Part shown: positions 1 through 8,695 of the stretch, piece after piece
Layout of the letters: each line of letters starts with the position of its first letter
Numbering within the stretch: the first letter of the stretch is position 1
From: a candidate division WOR-3 bacterium
GTDB lineage: Bacteria; SDB-A
Reading direction: 5' to 3'
Length of the DNA stretch: 32,167 nt
Assembly: GCA_016926475.1 (NCBI GenBank)
Contig: JAFGON010000004.1
Location: forward strand, 1-32,167
Translations under genes and position numbers: made by a program
The notes under the pieces: model-generated
Seen by the model: only the letters and a program-made list of their open reading frames with translations
Told to the model about the DNA's origin: nothing
Database searches by the model: none

Positions 1-1149
1 AACAGAGTTCTCGAAAGCGGTAAATGGGGATCAATAAACGGAAACTTCGTCAGAGAATTCGAAAAAAAATATTGCGATTTCAGCAACATCGACCATGGAG
101 TAGCGGTTGTCAACGGATCTATTGCCCTTTATCTCGCTTTAAAATCCTGCGGAATAGGACCTGGCGACGAAGTTATAGTGCCAGCTTACACTTTTATAGC
201 TTCAGCTTCATCTGTTCTCGACGCGCTCGCCAAACCTGTTTTCGCAGACATAGACCCGACAACTTTAAACATCGACCCATCTTCCGTAGAAGATAAAATT
301 AGCCCAGACACGCGTGCGATAATGCCGGTGCATTTTGCAGGCAGACAGGCGGATATGGTAAGAATCCATAAAATAGCAGAAAAACACAACCTGCGTGTTA
401 TTGAAGACGCATGCCAGGCATGGGGAAGTTCTTATTCGGGGCATACCACTGGGTCTCTCAGCGACGCGGCTTGCTTCAGTTTTCAATCTTCCAAAAACAT
501 ATCGTCAGGCGAAGGGGGCATGATAATAACAAAATCCCAGGAAATCTTCTCAACCGCAAGAAGCCTGGGAAATTGCGGCAGGAGTGAAACTGGACTCTGG
601 TACGCTCATTACAATTACGGAGGTAATTACAGGATGACCGAATTTCAGGCCGCGATTTTGTCGGCCCAGCTCAGCAGGTATCCTGAACTCCACGCTAAAA
701 GGCAAGCCAACGCTTTTGAACTTCAAAAAAGGATAAAAGATATAGAGGGATACAAAACTCTATCCCCTCTCGAAAAGGATTCAGTATCTTCTTGGCATAT
801 CTTTCCTTTTTCCATCGACATAAAAGCCTGGCATGGACTGACAAAGGGAGAAATTGTAGACGCCGTCAGAGCGGAAGGAATTCCTTTAAGCGCAGGTTAT
901 TCACTTCCTGTCTACAGACAACCTGTTTTTCTCGATAAAAACTTCGGCCCTGGAGGAGGTCCGACTTCTTTTTACAAGACGCCTTTTCCCGATTTTGAGT
1001 TGTATTCACTGCCCAACACCGAAAGGGCTTGTTTTGAAGAAACGCTATGGATCACTCAAAATGCCCTTTTATCCGAAAAAAAGATGATTGATCGGATTGT
1101 TGAAGCACTGGTAAAAGTTTTTGAATTCAAGGATGAGATGAGAAGTTAA
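1..1149 (+). CDS. DegT/DnrJ/EryC1/StrS-family PLP-dependent sugar aminotransferase (5' partial)
   Basis: The reading frame is open from base 1, so the gene begins before the window. An ATG at 178 lies inside the conserved domain and is not the start. The visible translation opens with the family's N-terminal pattern (SGKWGSINGNFVREFE), so only about 15-25 residues are probably missing. The PLP-binding Asp is in VIEDACQAWG (near base 405) and the Schiff-base Lys is in SSKNISSGEGG (codon 493-495). Family members transfer an amino group to keto-sugar nucleotides, giving amino sugars for surface polysaccharides or glycans. The stop is one base before the next ATG, so it is probably co-transcribed with the HD-GYP regulator. 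The glycosyltransferase and UDP-GlcNAc 2-epimerase elsewhere in the window fit a glycan role, but the substrate cannot be read from the sequence. Family confidence is high. Confidence 0.93.
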   Translation, partial: NRVLESGKWGSINGNFVREFEKKYCDFSNIDHGVAVVNGSIALYLALKSCGIGPGDEVIVPAYTFIASASSVLDALAKPVFADIDPTTLNIDPSSVEDKISPDTRAIMPVHFAGRQADMVRIHKIAEKHNLRVIEDACQAWGSSYSGHTTGSLSDAACFSFQSSKNISSGEGGMIITKSQEIFSTARSLGNCGRSETGLWYAHYNYGGNYRMTEFQAAILSAQLSRYPELHAKRQANAFELQKRIKDIEGYKTLSPLEKDSVSSWHIFPFSIDIKAWHGLTKGEIVDAVRAEGIPLSAGYSLPVYRQPVFLDKNFGPGGGPTSFYKTPFPDFELYSLPNTERACFEETLWITQNALLSEKKMIDRIVEALVKVFEFKDEMRS

Positions 1150-1150
1150 A

Positions 1151-2128
1151 ATGCAAGAAAAACAGACGGTGCTTCTTGTAGACGACAATGAATTGATATT
1201 GCGAACCATTACCTTGTCCCTCTCAGGCGAGGATTATTCCATTTTGACTGCTTTAAACGGCAGGGAAGCTTACGATATCGCGATTAAAGAAAAACCGTCT
1301 CTTGTAATAACTGATCTGACTATGCCGGAGATGAACGGGATAGATCTGTGCAAAAAATTGAAATCCACGGAAGAAACCAAGTTCATACCGGTGCTCGTGA
1401 TAACCGCTTACGACGCCCTTGTAGAAAGGCTCAAAGCCATAAAAGCCGGAGCCGATGAATTCCTTTCCAAACCTTTCAACCCTCTTGAACTCAAAGTCAG
1501 AATTAAATCTTTCCTCAAATTCAAGGAAGTTCTCGACAAACTTGAAGACGTTTCAATGGTAATCGCTTCCCTCGCAAAAGCCATTGACGCGAGAGATTCT
1601 TACACCCAGGGCCACAACGCGAGGGTGTCTTTTGTATCCCAAAAAATCGCTGATTATTTCGACCTTTCGAAGACGACCAAAAGCGAAATGAAAGAAGCCG
1701 GCCTTCTTCATGACATTGGAAAAATCGGTATAGCGGAGCGTATTTTACAGAAACCCGGAAGCTTGGATGCAAAAGAACGTGAAATCATAGAAACCCATCC
1801 GGTGATAGGGGAAGAAATTCTCAAACCTCTAAAATTTACCCCTGTTTTCAGGGCAATTATCAGGTCTCATCACGAGAAGCTCAATGGATCAGGTTATCCA
1901 GACGCTTTAAAAGGGGATCAAATATCCTTTCCTGTCAGAATAATATCCATATCGGACGTTTTCGACGCTCTTTCAACGACAAGACCTTACAGGAAAGCTC
2001 TGACTACAGAACAGGTTTTAGAAGCCATAAAAAAAGAGGTCCAAATGGGATTTTGGGATGTCGAGGTTTTCAAAGCTCTTGAAAAAATCGCTTTCGAAGA
2101 GGAAATCAAATCAGTTTATCTTCCTTAG
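1151..2128 (+). CDS. Response regulator with HD-GYP domain, probable cyclic-di-GMP phosphodiesterase
   Basis: Residues 1-120 form a receiver domain with acidic residues D11/D12, phospho-acceptor D55 in VITDLTMPEMNG and K107 in FLSKPF. A short helical linker leads into an HD-GYP domain (about 135-325). Its metal ligands and signature are intact: H155, HD at 187-188 (LLHDIGKIG), H216, HHE at 240-242, GYP at 248-250 and D269. HD-GYP proteins hydrolyse c-di-GMP to pGpG and GMP, so phosphorylation probably gates c-di-GMP turnover. No cognate histidine kinase is visible nearby. The start is one base after the aminotransferase stop with only a weak Shine-Dalgarno, suggesting translational coupling. 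The gene ends 3 bp from the convergent lipoprotein gene. c-di-GMP commonly tunes type IV pili, but a link to the pil genes here is only an inference. Confidence 0.93.
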   Translation: MQEKQTVLLVDDNELILRTITLSLSGEDYSILTALNGREAYDIAIKEKPSLVITDLTMPEMNGIDLCKKLKSTEETKFIPVLVITAYDALVERLKAIKAGADEFLSKPFNPLELKVRIKSFLKFKEVLDKLEDVSMVIASLAKAIDARDSYTQGHNARVSFVSQKIADYFDLSKTTKSEMKEAGLLHDIGKIGIAERILQKPGSLDAKEREIIETHPVIGEEILKPLKFTPVFRAIIRSHHEKLNGSGYPDALKGDQISFPVRIISISDVFDALSTTRPYRKALTTEQVLEAIKKEVQMGFWDVEVFKALEKIAFEEEIKSVYLP

Positions 2129-2131
2129 ACT

Positions 2132-2776
2132 CTATCTGAAATAAAACGACGCCTCAAAAATATCTCCGTGAAGATTTGTCTCCCGCAGTTTTCCCCTTCC
2201 GTCTGACTTCCAATCAATCGTGAATTCTTCGCCTTCAATATCCAAAACAGACAGCGCTTCAGTTTTATCTACTATTAGAATCGCGTACAGAGTGTTTTTG
2301 AAAATGATGAAGACTCTCTCTTCCCTAACTTCGACTGTCTCTCCCGGAGCAAATCCCACACAAAGAGCAAAAAGGAGGTCTCCAAACGGAATTATCGGAT
2401 CGTATTCATTTTGGGTCCAGCTCCTGTAATCACTCCACTGTCCGCTTTCGTCGATCCAATGCACTTCGAGTGAATCAAAAGATTTTCTGGCTTTAAAAAT
2501 TGGAACACCGAAAGGACCCGAGATGTTTATCGCCCACAGAGAATCTTCGACATTGTGAATAATAGCGAAATCGCCGTTCATGTCTCCGTAAGACGAGTTC
2601 AAATTGACTATTCCTCTCCAAGATGAATCCGGCGCATCTGAAAATTGAATGGCATCACAAGCATCTTGATCTTCTTGCGAAACATGGTTCGTGTATTCTT
2701 TTCTTATAGAAGAGCAGCCGCTTGGAACCACAGAAAAAACAACCGAACAATACAGTGCGTAAAGAAAATGTTTCAT
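2132..2776 (-). CDS. Lipoprotein with a probable LolB/LolA-like fold
   Basis: This is a 214-residue protein with an N-terminal hydrophobic stretch ending in a lipobox-like VPSGC, so it is probably a lipid-anchored envelope protein. After the signal it is rich in alternating beta-strand segments of the type seen in the LolA/LolB superfamily and related domains (for example MNGDFAIIHNVEDSLWAINI and LRETNLHGDIFEASFYF). The resemblance is by pattern only and no catalytic motif is visible. Its ATG overlaps the stop of the upstream propeller lipoprotein (ATGA, 4 bp), making it the last gene of a tightly coupled minus-strand operon. If it is LolB-like, it could receive lipoproteins at the outer membrane, complementing the lolA gene at 28465. 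That is an inference, and a general envelope lipoprotein is equally possible. Confidence 0.7.
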   Translation of the reverse strand: MKHFLYALYCSVVFSVVPSGCSSIRKEYTNHVSQEDQDACDAIQFSDAPDSSWRGIVNLNSSYGDMNGDFAIIHNVEDSLWAINISGPFGVPIFKARKSFDSLEVHWIDESGQWSDYRSWTQNEYDPIIPFGDLLFALCVGFAPGETVEVREERVFIIFKNTLYAILIVDKTEALSVLDIEGEEFTIDWKSDGRGKLRETNLHGDIFEASFYFR

Positions 2777-3771
2777 TGTAGACCTTCATTTTTTATAAGC
2801 CAAAGATAACCCTTGGGAATCTGCATTGCGTGGCTCACCAAGATCAGTTGGCCATAGACGGAAACCTTCTCCGCGGGTGAAGATTCTTCGCAGTAAGCCG
2901 CAAGGTCTCCATTTTTGTCGTAAACTTTCAAACCCTTGACATCACAGGCTACATATACGAAATCACCCGACAATTCGACGTCAAACGCGGAGATTCCATT
3001 TACGGCTTTTAAAAGCTTACCTCTTTCTTCCTCTTTCAGACCGTAAATCAAGAGCCCGTCGTTCTCGGCGGCGATAAACAGTTTTTCACCGTCGCTCGCA
3101 ATGCCCGCGATTCCTGAAAGATTCTCGATAGTAAAGGCAAGCTCCCCCTTTTCGAAGACACATACGCTTTTTGTGTCCCAAAGTCCCGCGAAGATAAAAT
3201 CGCCGGCAGTCAAAACGTGAGAAACACTCCCTTCGCATCGCATGCTGTCCGTCAGAGAGTATGAGAATGCGCTTCCGATGGAGTTTCTCTTGTGAAAACA
3301 CAGGACGCCCCTCTCTCCACAGGCGCAATATAAGTCATCTCCGTGAGAGCAGGCATCAAAAAACACGGTGTTGGTATCTTGGGTGGTCACTCTCCCAACC
3401 GCTTCGAACCCCTCCCTTTTCTCCACCAAAAGAATTCCCTGAATTCCCTCTACCACCAAAAAAATCCCCTCAGAATATTTTATATCTCGAACAAAATATT
3501 TCTCTCGTATCAAATAGCCTCTATCCGTCAAAAAAAGTGTGTCTTCAAAAGTCCATTCGTATCCGAAAAGCGTCTGTTTCGAAAGAGCGTCAAAAGCCGC
3601 TAAAAAATTGTTGGGTCCAGAAGCGACAGAAGTGCAAGTTCCTATCAGACTGTCAACTACAAAAAGTTTCCTCGGATTTGCAACGGTTCCAGAAACACTT
3701 TCAGACGGCGAACAAGAAAGGCCGACAAGAAAAAATATGAAAATTGCCTTGTTCAGAACAAATCTATTCAT
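2773..3771 (-). CDS. Lipoprotein with beta-propeller-like (LVIVD/WD-type) repeats
   Basis: This is a 332-residue protein with a signal peptide ending in VGLSC, a good lipobox with predicted Cys20. The mature part consists of recurring units of about 40-45 residues with a G-[ILV]-hydrophobic-hydrophobic pattern, such as IASDGEKLFIAAENDGLLIYG and VELSGDFVYVACDVKGLKVYDKNG. This resembles LVIVD or seven-bladed propeller repeats. Such proteins usually act as envelope scaffolds or ligand-binding platforms, as BamB does in Gram-negatives, but I see nothing identifying a specific partner. It overlaps the 3' end of the glycosyltransferase gene by 8 bp and the start of the downstream lipoprotein gene by 4 bp, so translation is probably coupled. 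The function is unassigned. Confidence 0.75.
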   Translation of the reverse strand: MNRFVLNKAIFIFFLVGLSCSPSESVSGTVANPRKLFVVDSLIGTCTSVASGPNNFLAAFDALSKQTLFGYEWTFEDTLFLTDRGYLIREKYFVRDIKYSEGIFLVVEGIQGILLVEKREGFEAVGRVTTQDTNTVFFDACSHGDDLYCACGERGVLCFHKRNSIGSAFSYSLTDSMRCEGSVSHVLTAGDFIFAGLWDTKSVCVFEKGELAFTIENLSGIAGIASDGEKLFIAAENDGLLIYGLKEEERGKLLKAVNGISAFDVELSGDFVYVACDVKGLKVYDKNGDLAAYCEESSPAEKVSVYGQLILVSHAMQIPKGYLWLIKNEGLQ

Positions 3772-5182
3772 TTTCAGATCCCCCTATGATTTCTTTTCTC
3801 CTTTTATAGGCGTTAAGCCTCGCTTGATTCTTCGCGTTCAGTTTGAAAATTTCGCTTCTTAGGACATCGCTGTTGCCGGGATGTCTTCTGTAATGATAGA
3901 GAACTTCGCGTACTCTTTTCAGCCTGTACTTTTCGGTCACTTTCAAAACCATGTCGTAGTCTTCTCCGTAATCGCAAAAATCGCCTTCGTCGAAATAACC
4001 CATCTCTTCTATCGCCGATTTTCTCCAAACTCTCACAGCGCCTGCTCCGTCAACTCTCAGAATGTTGTTGACAGAATATTCTTCGTGCCTGACGACTCCC
4101 ATCTCATTCAAAACATTCCCATCACAGTCTATAAGGTCGTAATAACTGACTGCCAGTCCGGCGGTTAAGTCAGATTTCAGGGCTTTGATCATAAGTCGCA
4201 ACGTCGAAGGGGAATACAAATCATCAGAATCGAGTTGAGCGATGAACTGCCCCCTCGCTTTTTTAACTCCTAGATTAAGAGCTTTTGCGATTCTGTTGTC
4301 ATCCCTTCTGAAGACTCTTATTCTAGGATCTTTTTGAGACAGTTCTAACGCGGTTTCATAGGTTCGGTCATCAGAAGCGTTGTCTACGACAATAAGTTCC
4401 CATTCTTTTGTATCCTGCTCGAGCACGCTCGAGACAGCCGATTTGAGAAAATCCGCTCTGTTGTGCACTGGAATGACAACACTCACCGTCACATCACAGG
4501 CTTCTTCGGCTCTCTTGGAAGCAGTCTTCCTGGGCTCTTCGTAAAAATAGACTCCCTGCCGAACGAGAAAATTCATGAAGCATTTCTCAATTTGCTCTTT
4601 TTGACTGTCGCTGTAGTAAAGATAGCTGAATCCGCCGTATTCACCCTGTGAAGGGAAAAATAGTTTGTCTTTAATGGAATTTTTTCTTTCGACCGTTTCA
4701 AAGGAATACATCGCCTCCGGAATCCTCACAATGTCCCTTTTTCCCCAAAATTTCAAATGCATGTCGTAATTGAAAGATTGGGGAAGATTTTCGTCAAATA
4801 AATTCTCCTCCATAACGAATGATTTTCTGTATATTCTGAGCTTTCCGAAATTCCATCTTTCTGTCCAATCCCCGTTGTAATCCAAGAGAGCGGTCTTTTT
4901 CCCATCGCATGAGCAGTAATCGCTGTAAAAAATACCCGCGTTCTCCTTGTCGGGGCTGAATTTTTTTAAAATCCCTGCGGCTTCTCTCTTGATTTGAACT
5001 CCTGGAACAACAACGGTGAAAAATTCTCCTTTTAGGCCGGGTAAAACTCTGTTCAACGCTTCAGGTCCGTAATCCTCTGAAAACAATATTTCAGAATTTT
5101 TGGATGTTTTTACGCAGTCCAAGATGCATCTGTGCTCTTTTGACTTTTCAAGAGTTCTGGCCAAGATGAAACTCAAAAGCAT
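3764..5182 (-). CDS. Family 2 glycosyltransferase with a degenerate second GT-A domain at its N-terminus
   Basis: The 472-residue protein has a canonical GT2 domain from about residue 231. It shows VSVVIPVHNRADFL, the nucleotide-binding IVVDNASDD, the metal-binding DSD at 318-320 (QLDSDD) and the catalytic-base motif ED at 407-408 (YGEDYD). Residues about 10-170 align by eye with the same domain. ALNRVLPGLKGEFF pairs with ALNLGVKKARGQFI, AGIFYSDYCSCDG with AGLAVSYYDLIDCDG, LRIYRKS with VRVWRKS, and FNYDMHLK with EDYDMVLK. In this first copy DSD has become VPG and ED has become FN, and the first Rossmann strand is missing. It is therefore probably a non-catalytic or substrate-binding module. 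No signal peptide or convincing membrane span is present, so it is likely cytoplasmic and membrane-peripheral. It starts one base after the lytic transglycosylase stop. Donor and acceptor are unknown. Confidence 0.9.
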   Translation of the reverse strand: MLLSFILARTLEKSKEHRCILDCVKTSKNSEILFSEDYGPEALNRVLPGLKGEFFTVVVPGVQIKREAAGILKKFSPDKENAGIFYSDYCSCDGKKTALLDYNGDWTERWNFGKLRIYRKSFVMEENLFDENLPQSFNYDMHLKFWGKRDIVRIPEAMYSFETVERKNSIKDKLFFPSQGEYGGFSYLYYSDSQKEQIEKCFMNFLVRQGVYFYEEPRKTASKRAEEACDVTVSVVIPVHNRADFLKSAVSSVLEQDTKEWELIVVDNASDDRTYETALELSQKDPRIRVFRRDDNRIAKALNLGVKKARGQFIAQLDSDDLYSPSTLRLMIKALKSDLTAGLAVSYYDLIDCDGNVLNEMGVVRHEEYSVNNILRVDGAGAVRVWRKSAIEEMGYFDEGDFCDYGEDYDMVLKVTEKYRLKRVREVLYHYRRHPGNSDVLRSEIFKLNAKNQARLNAYKRRKEIIGGSENE

Positions 5183-5183
5183 G

Positions 5184-7343
5184 CTAAAACGTTCTCCTGT
5201 CTATTTTATCGTAGATCCAAGCCGCAGTGAGGACTTTTGGGACGTATGCTCTGGTTTCAGAAAACCCGATGTTTGAAATATACTCGTCTTCTCCTCCCTC
5301 GCAAATCCATTTTTTCGCGTTTCCGGGACCCGCGTTATACGCGGCAAGAGCGATATAAATTTTCCCGAAATAATGGAGCTGATCCGAAAGGTATTTAGAA
5401 CCAAGCCTAAGATTGTGATCCGGATGAGTAAGGTCAAATGAGTTCATGCCTATCGACGACGCAACGTAATTAGCTGTCGCGGGCATCAGCTGAGCCAACC
5501 CAACCGCTCCTGCCCAGGACCTGATTTCATTGTCGAAAAGACTTTCGGTTCTAACAAGCCCCTGCAGAACAGTCGTTTTCAAGGAGAAAACTTTCGCTGC
5601 ATTTTCAATCGACAGCCTGAAAGCTTGGGGATACAAAAGAAAAAAAAGGTCTGAAGGGCAGCTTTCCCTGAAATGGCTTTTGACGGACGAGGCCAAGACG
5701 ATTGCTTTGAACCTGTCAAGCCCTTGATCCGCGGTCTTAGACATCAAAAATTTTTCTCTCGGATTTGGATTTTCGATAGCGTCAAGTTCTTTCCTCGCCC
5801 AATCCCGCAGGCCAAAAGCGTAGAGATGCCTGGCTCTTTCACAGGATTCAATAGCTTCTGCGCTCAAGCTGAAATCGGAAAATACATCATCGGTTCCGTT
5901 GAGAAAATCAAGGTGCAGCGAAGCGCTGAAAGATCTCGATTCAGAGAGTTTGATCTCAGACCTCCGTGCGTAGTCGTCCATCGGCAAAAAAGAGCATATT
6001 TTAATAAAGACGTTATTTGCCTGATCAGATTCCATACTCAGGGCAGTCGAATAGACAAGGGACACATTTCTCTCGCCAACGGGTAGTTCGAGAACGTATT
6101 TTTCAAATTCAGCTTTCTCTTCATCGTCAAGTATTTCTAAAAGCATTTCGGCAGCTTTGGGAATCATATCGTTTGAATGAGGCGACTCGAGAACAGATCT
6201 CAGCAGACCTATCGCTTCCGTTCTGCGGCCATTTTTTATTTTTAATTCAGCTAAAAAGAAAAGCGCGTCATCGTATAAATTACCTGAATTAAACTCTCTG
6301 ATGAAATCCGACCATACCCGTTCTTCTTCCGTTTCATTTCCTGTAGACCTATAGCAAAGCCCGAGGTTGTACAAGGCGTTTCTCCTGTTGTTTCCAGAAG
6401 AAGCTCTTTCAAGATAAACCACTGCAGTAGAGTATTTTGAGAGCTTTCTCAGAGCCCTGCCCATCAAAAGAGAAGCTTCCAAGTTTCCCGGATGAGATTC
6501 CAAAAATGTCTCGAGCAAATCGACTATCTTTTCGTATTTTCTCGATTTCTCGAAAGCGCGAGCCAAAGCGACGGTGTCCGCTTTTCCCAGTTCGATCAAC
6601 ATAGACCAAGCAGTGTCGATTACCTCTCCCGAAGATGAAAGGAGTTCATTCAAATTCGTTATCGCTTCATCCGTATCACCTACAGACAAAAATATTCTCG
6701 CCGCCAAGAGCTTTTCGCTTTGGTCGAAGTCGGCGGCTCTCAAATGTTCGACAGCTAAACCCCTCTCGCCTCTTGACAGATAGACTCGAGAAAGATTTTT
6801 GGAAACATCAGAATTCAGAATGGATTTGTATTTGTCGCAAAAATCTTCTCCGAGTTCAATCGCCGAAACGGTGTCACCTGTCTGTAAAAGGGATAAAAAA
6901 ACAAAATAGTCTGAATAATCCTCTAAAACGCGGGGTGTTTTTCCCGAAGACATCGATTTTCTGAACATATCCAGTGCGACTTTGAAGTCGTTCTTTTCAA
7001 ACGCCTGAACTGCACGAGCGAAATCATCGTAACTAAACATGAAGTTGTTGTCATATCTGTACAATGGTCCGGCTATTTCTACTGGAATGGAATTTTTATC
7101 CGCGATTTTCCTCGCCCAAAAAAGACTGCTGTCAATAGCGTTCATAGAAAAATAAATTCTAGTTGCCGAGATACAGTACTCTGGAGAAGCCCTGTCAAAT
7201 TCGTTTACGTAAGACAGAAGATCTCTCGCCAGAAGCACATCACCTTTTTGAAGTGCTATTTCAATTTCCCTGATATCAGATCCAAACAAAACTCCTGAAG
7301 ACAAAGCTGAAGACAACAACAAAACCGAACAGATTTTCTCCAT
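5184..7343 (-). CDS. Slt70-like periplasmic lytic transglycosylase with TPR-type superhelix
   Basis: This is a 719-residue protein with a signal peptide (MEKICSVLLLSSALSSG). A long helical-repeat region resembling TPRs covers about residues 25-560, and a C-terminal SLT domain covers about 570-715. The SLT signatures are present: catalytic Glu600 in VRTES, GAVGLAQLMPATA and ALAAYNAGPGN. Enzymes of this type cleave the MurNAc-GlcNAc bond of peptidoglycan non-hydrolytically, leaving 1,6-anhydroMurNAc. The helical superhelix normally wraps the glycan strand. The length is close to that of Slt70-type proteins (about 620-720). A good Shine-Dalgarno (AAGGGGA) precedes the ATG, 10 bp after the SpoIID-domain gene, and the stop is one base before the glycosyltransferase ATG. 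The operon places it with two other wall-trimming enzymes. Confidence 0.94.
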   Translation of the reverse strand: MEKICSVLLLSSALSSGVLFGSDIREIEIALQKGDVLLARDLLSYVNEFDRASPEYCISATRIYFSMNAIDSSLFWARKIADKNSIPVEIAGPLYRYDNNFMFSYDDFARAVQAFEKNDFKVALDMFRKSMSSGKTPRVLEDYSDYFVFLSLLQTGDTVSAIELGEDFCDKYKSILNSDVSKNLSRVYLSRGERGLAVEHLRAADFDQSEKLLAARIFLSVGDTDEAITNLNELLSSSGEVIDTAWSMLIELGKADTVALARAFEKSRKYEKIVDLLETFLESHPGNLEASLLMGRALRKLSKYSTAVVYLERASSGNNRRNALYNLGLCYRSTGNETEEERVWSDFIREFNSGNLYDDALFFLAELKIKNGRRTEAIGLLRSVLESPHSNDMIPKAAEMLLEILDDEEKAEFEKYVLELPVGERNVSLVYSTALSMESDQANNVFIKICSFLPMDDYARRSEIKLSESRSFSASLHLDFLNGTDDVFSDFSLSAEAIESCERARHLYAFGLRDWARKELDAIENPNPREKFLMSKTADQGLDRFKAIVLASSVKSHFRESCPSDLFFLLYPQAFRLSIENAAKVFSLKTTVLQGLVRTESLFDNEIRSWAGAVGLAQLMPATANYVASSIGMNSFDLTHPDHNLRLGSKYLSDQLHYFGKIYIALAAYNAGPGNAKKWICEGGEDEYISNIGFSETRAYVPKVLTAAWIYDKIDRRTF

Positions 7344-7353
7344 ATTAATCCCC

Positions 7354-8685
7354 TTATTTCAGGAGAGGGGGTTTCCCTTTGCAATCCTGGGGCCCGTCTC
7401 CTGTCGCTCCATGGATGCACCTTTTCAACTCATAACAATTCGCTTTTTCGTAGCAAGGTCTCTTTTCAGTCCATTTTTTTTCGTAAAATTCTTTAAAACT
7501 GTAAAGTTTGGCTACGCGGCAACCTGGAAAATAGTGCTTTAAAATACTCTTGGGGTCAAACCCTTTTTCAGCGAGGGTCATCGCTCCTATCTGACACATT
7601 CCAACTCCATGCCCCCAACCGGCTCCTTTGCATACCCAATGGTCTTTATAGTCTTTTAAATAAAACGAGGCTGAAGGCAATGTGTCAGCTGAAAGTGCTT
7701 TTCTTATGTTCAACTCACCTTTCACTAAACATTTGCCGATTTTTCCCGTAAATTCAATCTCGGTGACCCTGAAAGAAGATGTGATCTTTTTTGGCGCTGC
7801 AGACACTATTTCTCCGATATCAAAACCTAATTTCAAAAGGTTGTCAGACACCGCTTTTTTTGACACTGTCCTTTCCCACCGATAATAATCTTTGGAATAT
7901 GAGAACTCTTCGGGTTTATAGTGAGCAGGCGAACATAACGCCTCGTGAAAATCGCTGTTGACGTATTCTTCAATTCTCTCAAAACAGACCGTTGACTCCA
8001 GACAATCGTATTTTCCAGGCATGTAAGGATGCGGAACTTCTTCGGTCCAAGCGTCTTTGAATTCAGCTGTTATGCCTCCGCATATTTTAGAAAATCTGCA
8101 GTCGGCAATTTTATTTTCAAACAGCAGAAACTCACCTGCCGTTTCGGACACCGCTTTGATTATCTTTTCATTTTCCCGCAGGACACCCCTGTAATCTTGG
8201 CAGTGATCGTCTGCGCAGAGATGAAAATTTTCTTTACTGTGCAGTTTTTTTGACATGCTGAAAGCTGAGGATCTCGCCAGTATTGCTTGGACTTTTAAAA
8301 ATTCAAGGGAGCATTGTGATTTCATTTCCGAACCGACCACCGACACGATATAGTGTTCAAATGGCAATTCATTGACGAGGACAAGCCCCTGCGGTGTCGA
8401 TAAGACCTCGATTATACCCCGAAACGCGTGGTCTTCCGTATGTTCCCAGTGAAATGTACCTCCTACGGTTATTCCCCTTACGACCGTCAGGGAGCCTCTT
8501 ATCCTCAGGGGAGACGGAAAAGTTCTTCCATCGGAATAAATATCATCGCCGGATTTTCTGAACATAAAATCACCTAAAAAACCTTCTTCGGATTTTTCGA
8601 CAAAAGAGAGTAAAACTTCCGTTTTGGGACCGTCTACTTTCACCCTTATCAGATTTCTCTTTATCTTTTCGCTGTCATCACCCAA
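7354..8685 (-). CDS. SpoIID/LytB-domain protein, putative peptidoglycan lytic transglycosylase, without signal peptide
   Basis: The 443-residue protein carries the SpoIID domain. The putative catalytic Glu120 lies in YIVSVVGSEMKSQC, followed by KVQAILARS. C157 and C162 lie in HLCADDHCQDYRG, where SpoIID proteins bind zinc, then CGGITAEFKDAW and GWGHGVGMCQIGA (about 356-368). Characterised SpoIID proteins cleave glycan strands that have lost their stem peptides. The TTG start at 8685 is supported by a GGAGG (8691-8695) five bases upstream, and the domain begins almost at once, leaving no room for a signal peptide. The C-terminal tail (about 405-443) is an unusual Cys-rich extension with C411, C417, C423 and C435. 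The gene follows the S66 peptidase gene in the same frame with only a TAG between them. The family call is firm; the cellular location is unclear. Confidence 0.92.
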   Translation of the reverse strand: MGDDSEKIKRNLIRVKVDGPKTEVLLSFVEKSEEGFLGDFMFRKSGDDIYSDGRTFPSPLRIRGSLTVVRGITVGGTFHWEHTEDHAFRGIIEVLSTPQGLVLVNELPFEHYIVSVVGSEMKSQCSLEFLKVQAILARSSAFSMSKKLHSKENFHLCADDHCQDYRGVLRENEKIIKAVSETAGEFLLFENKIADCRFSKICGGITAEFKDAWTEEVPHPYMPGKYDCLESTVCFERIEEYVNSDFHEALCSPAHYKPEEFSYSKDYYRWERTVSKKAVSDNLLKLGFDIGEIVSAAPKKITSSFRVTEIEFTGKIGKCLVKGELNIRKALSADTLPSASFYLKDYKDHWVCKGAGWGHGVGMCQIGAMTLAEKGFDPKSILKHYFPGCRVAKLYSFKEFYEKKWTEKRPCYEKANCYELKRCIHGATGDGPQDCKGKPPLLK

Positions 8686-8695
8686 CTAAACCTCC
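8685..8695 (-). promoter_or_regulatory. Ribosome binding site that decides the TTG start of the SpoIID-domain gene
   Basis: Read on the minus strand the junction is GTGGAGG TT TAG TTG. The GGAGG (8695-8691) lies inside the last codons of the S66 peptidase gene. It is followed by five bases including the S66 stop codon TAG (8688-8686), and then TTG (8685-8683). This spacing supports TTG as a genuine start and predicts translational coupling. Confidence 0.75.

Noticed and set aside
3261-3862. Plus-strand open frames opposite the propeller lipoprotein gene
   Set aside because: They are shadows of the minus-strand coding sequence, with no recognisable domain, no Shine-Dalgarno and unusual composition.
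8686-8688. TAG between the S66 and SpoIID genes as a recoded sense codon
   Set aside because: The S66 domain ends naturally just before it, and a Shine-Dalgarno and TTG restart follow. A TAG also ends the lytic transglycosylase gene (5184-5186). Kept only as a question in the findings.
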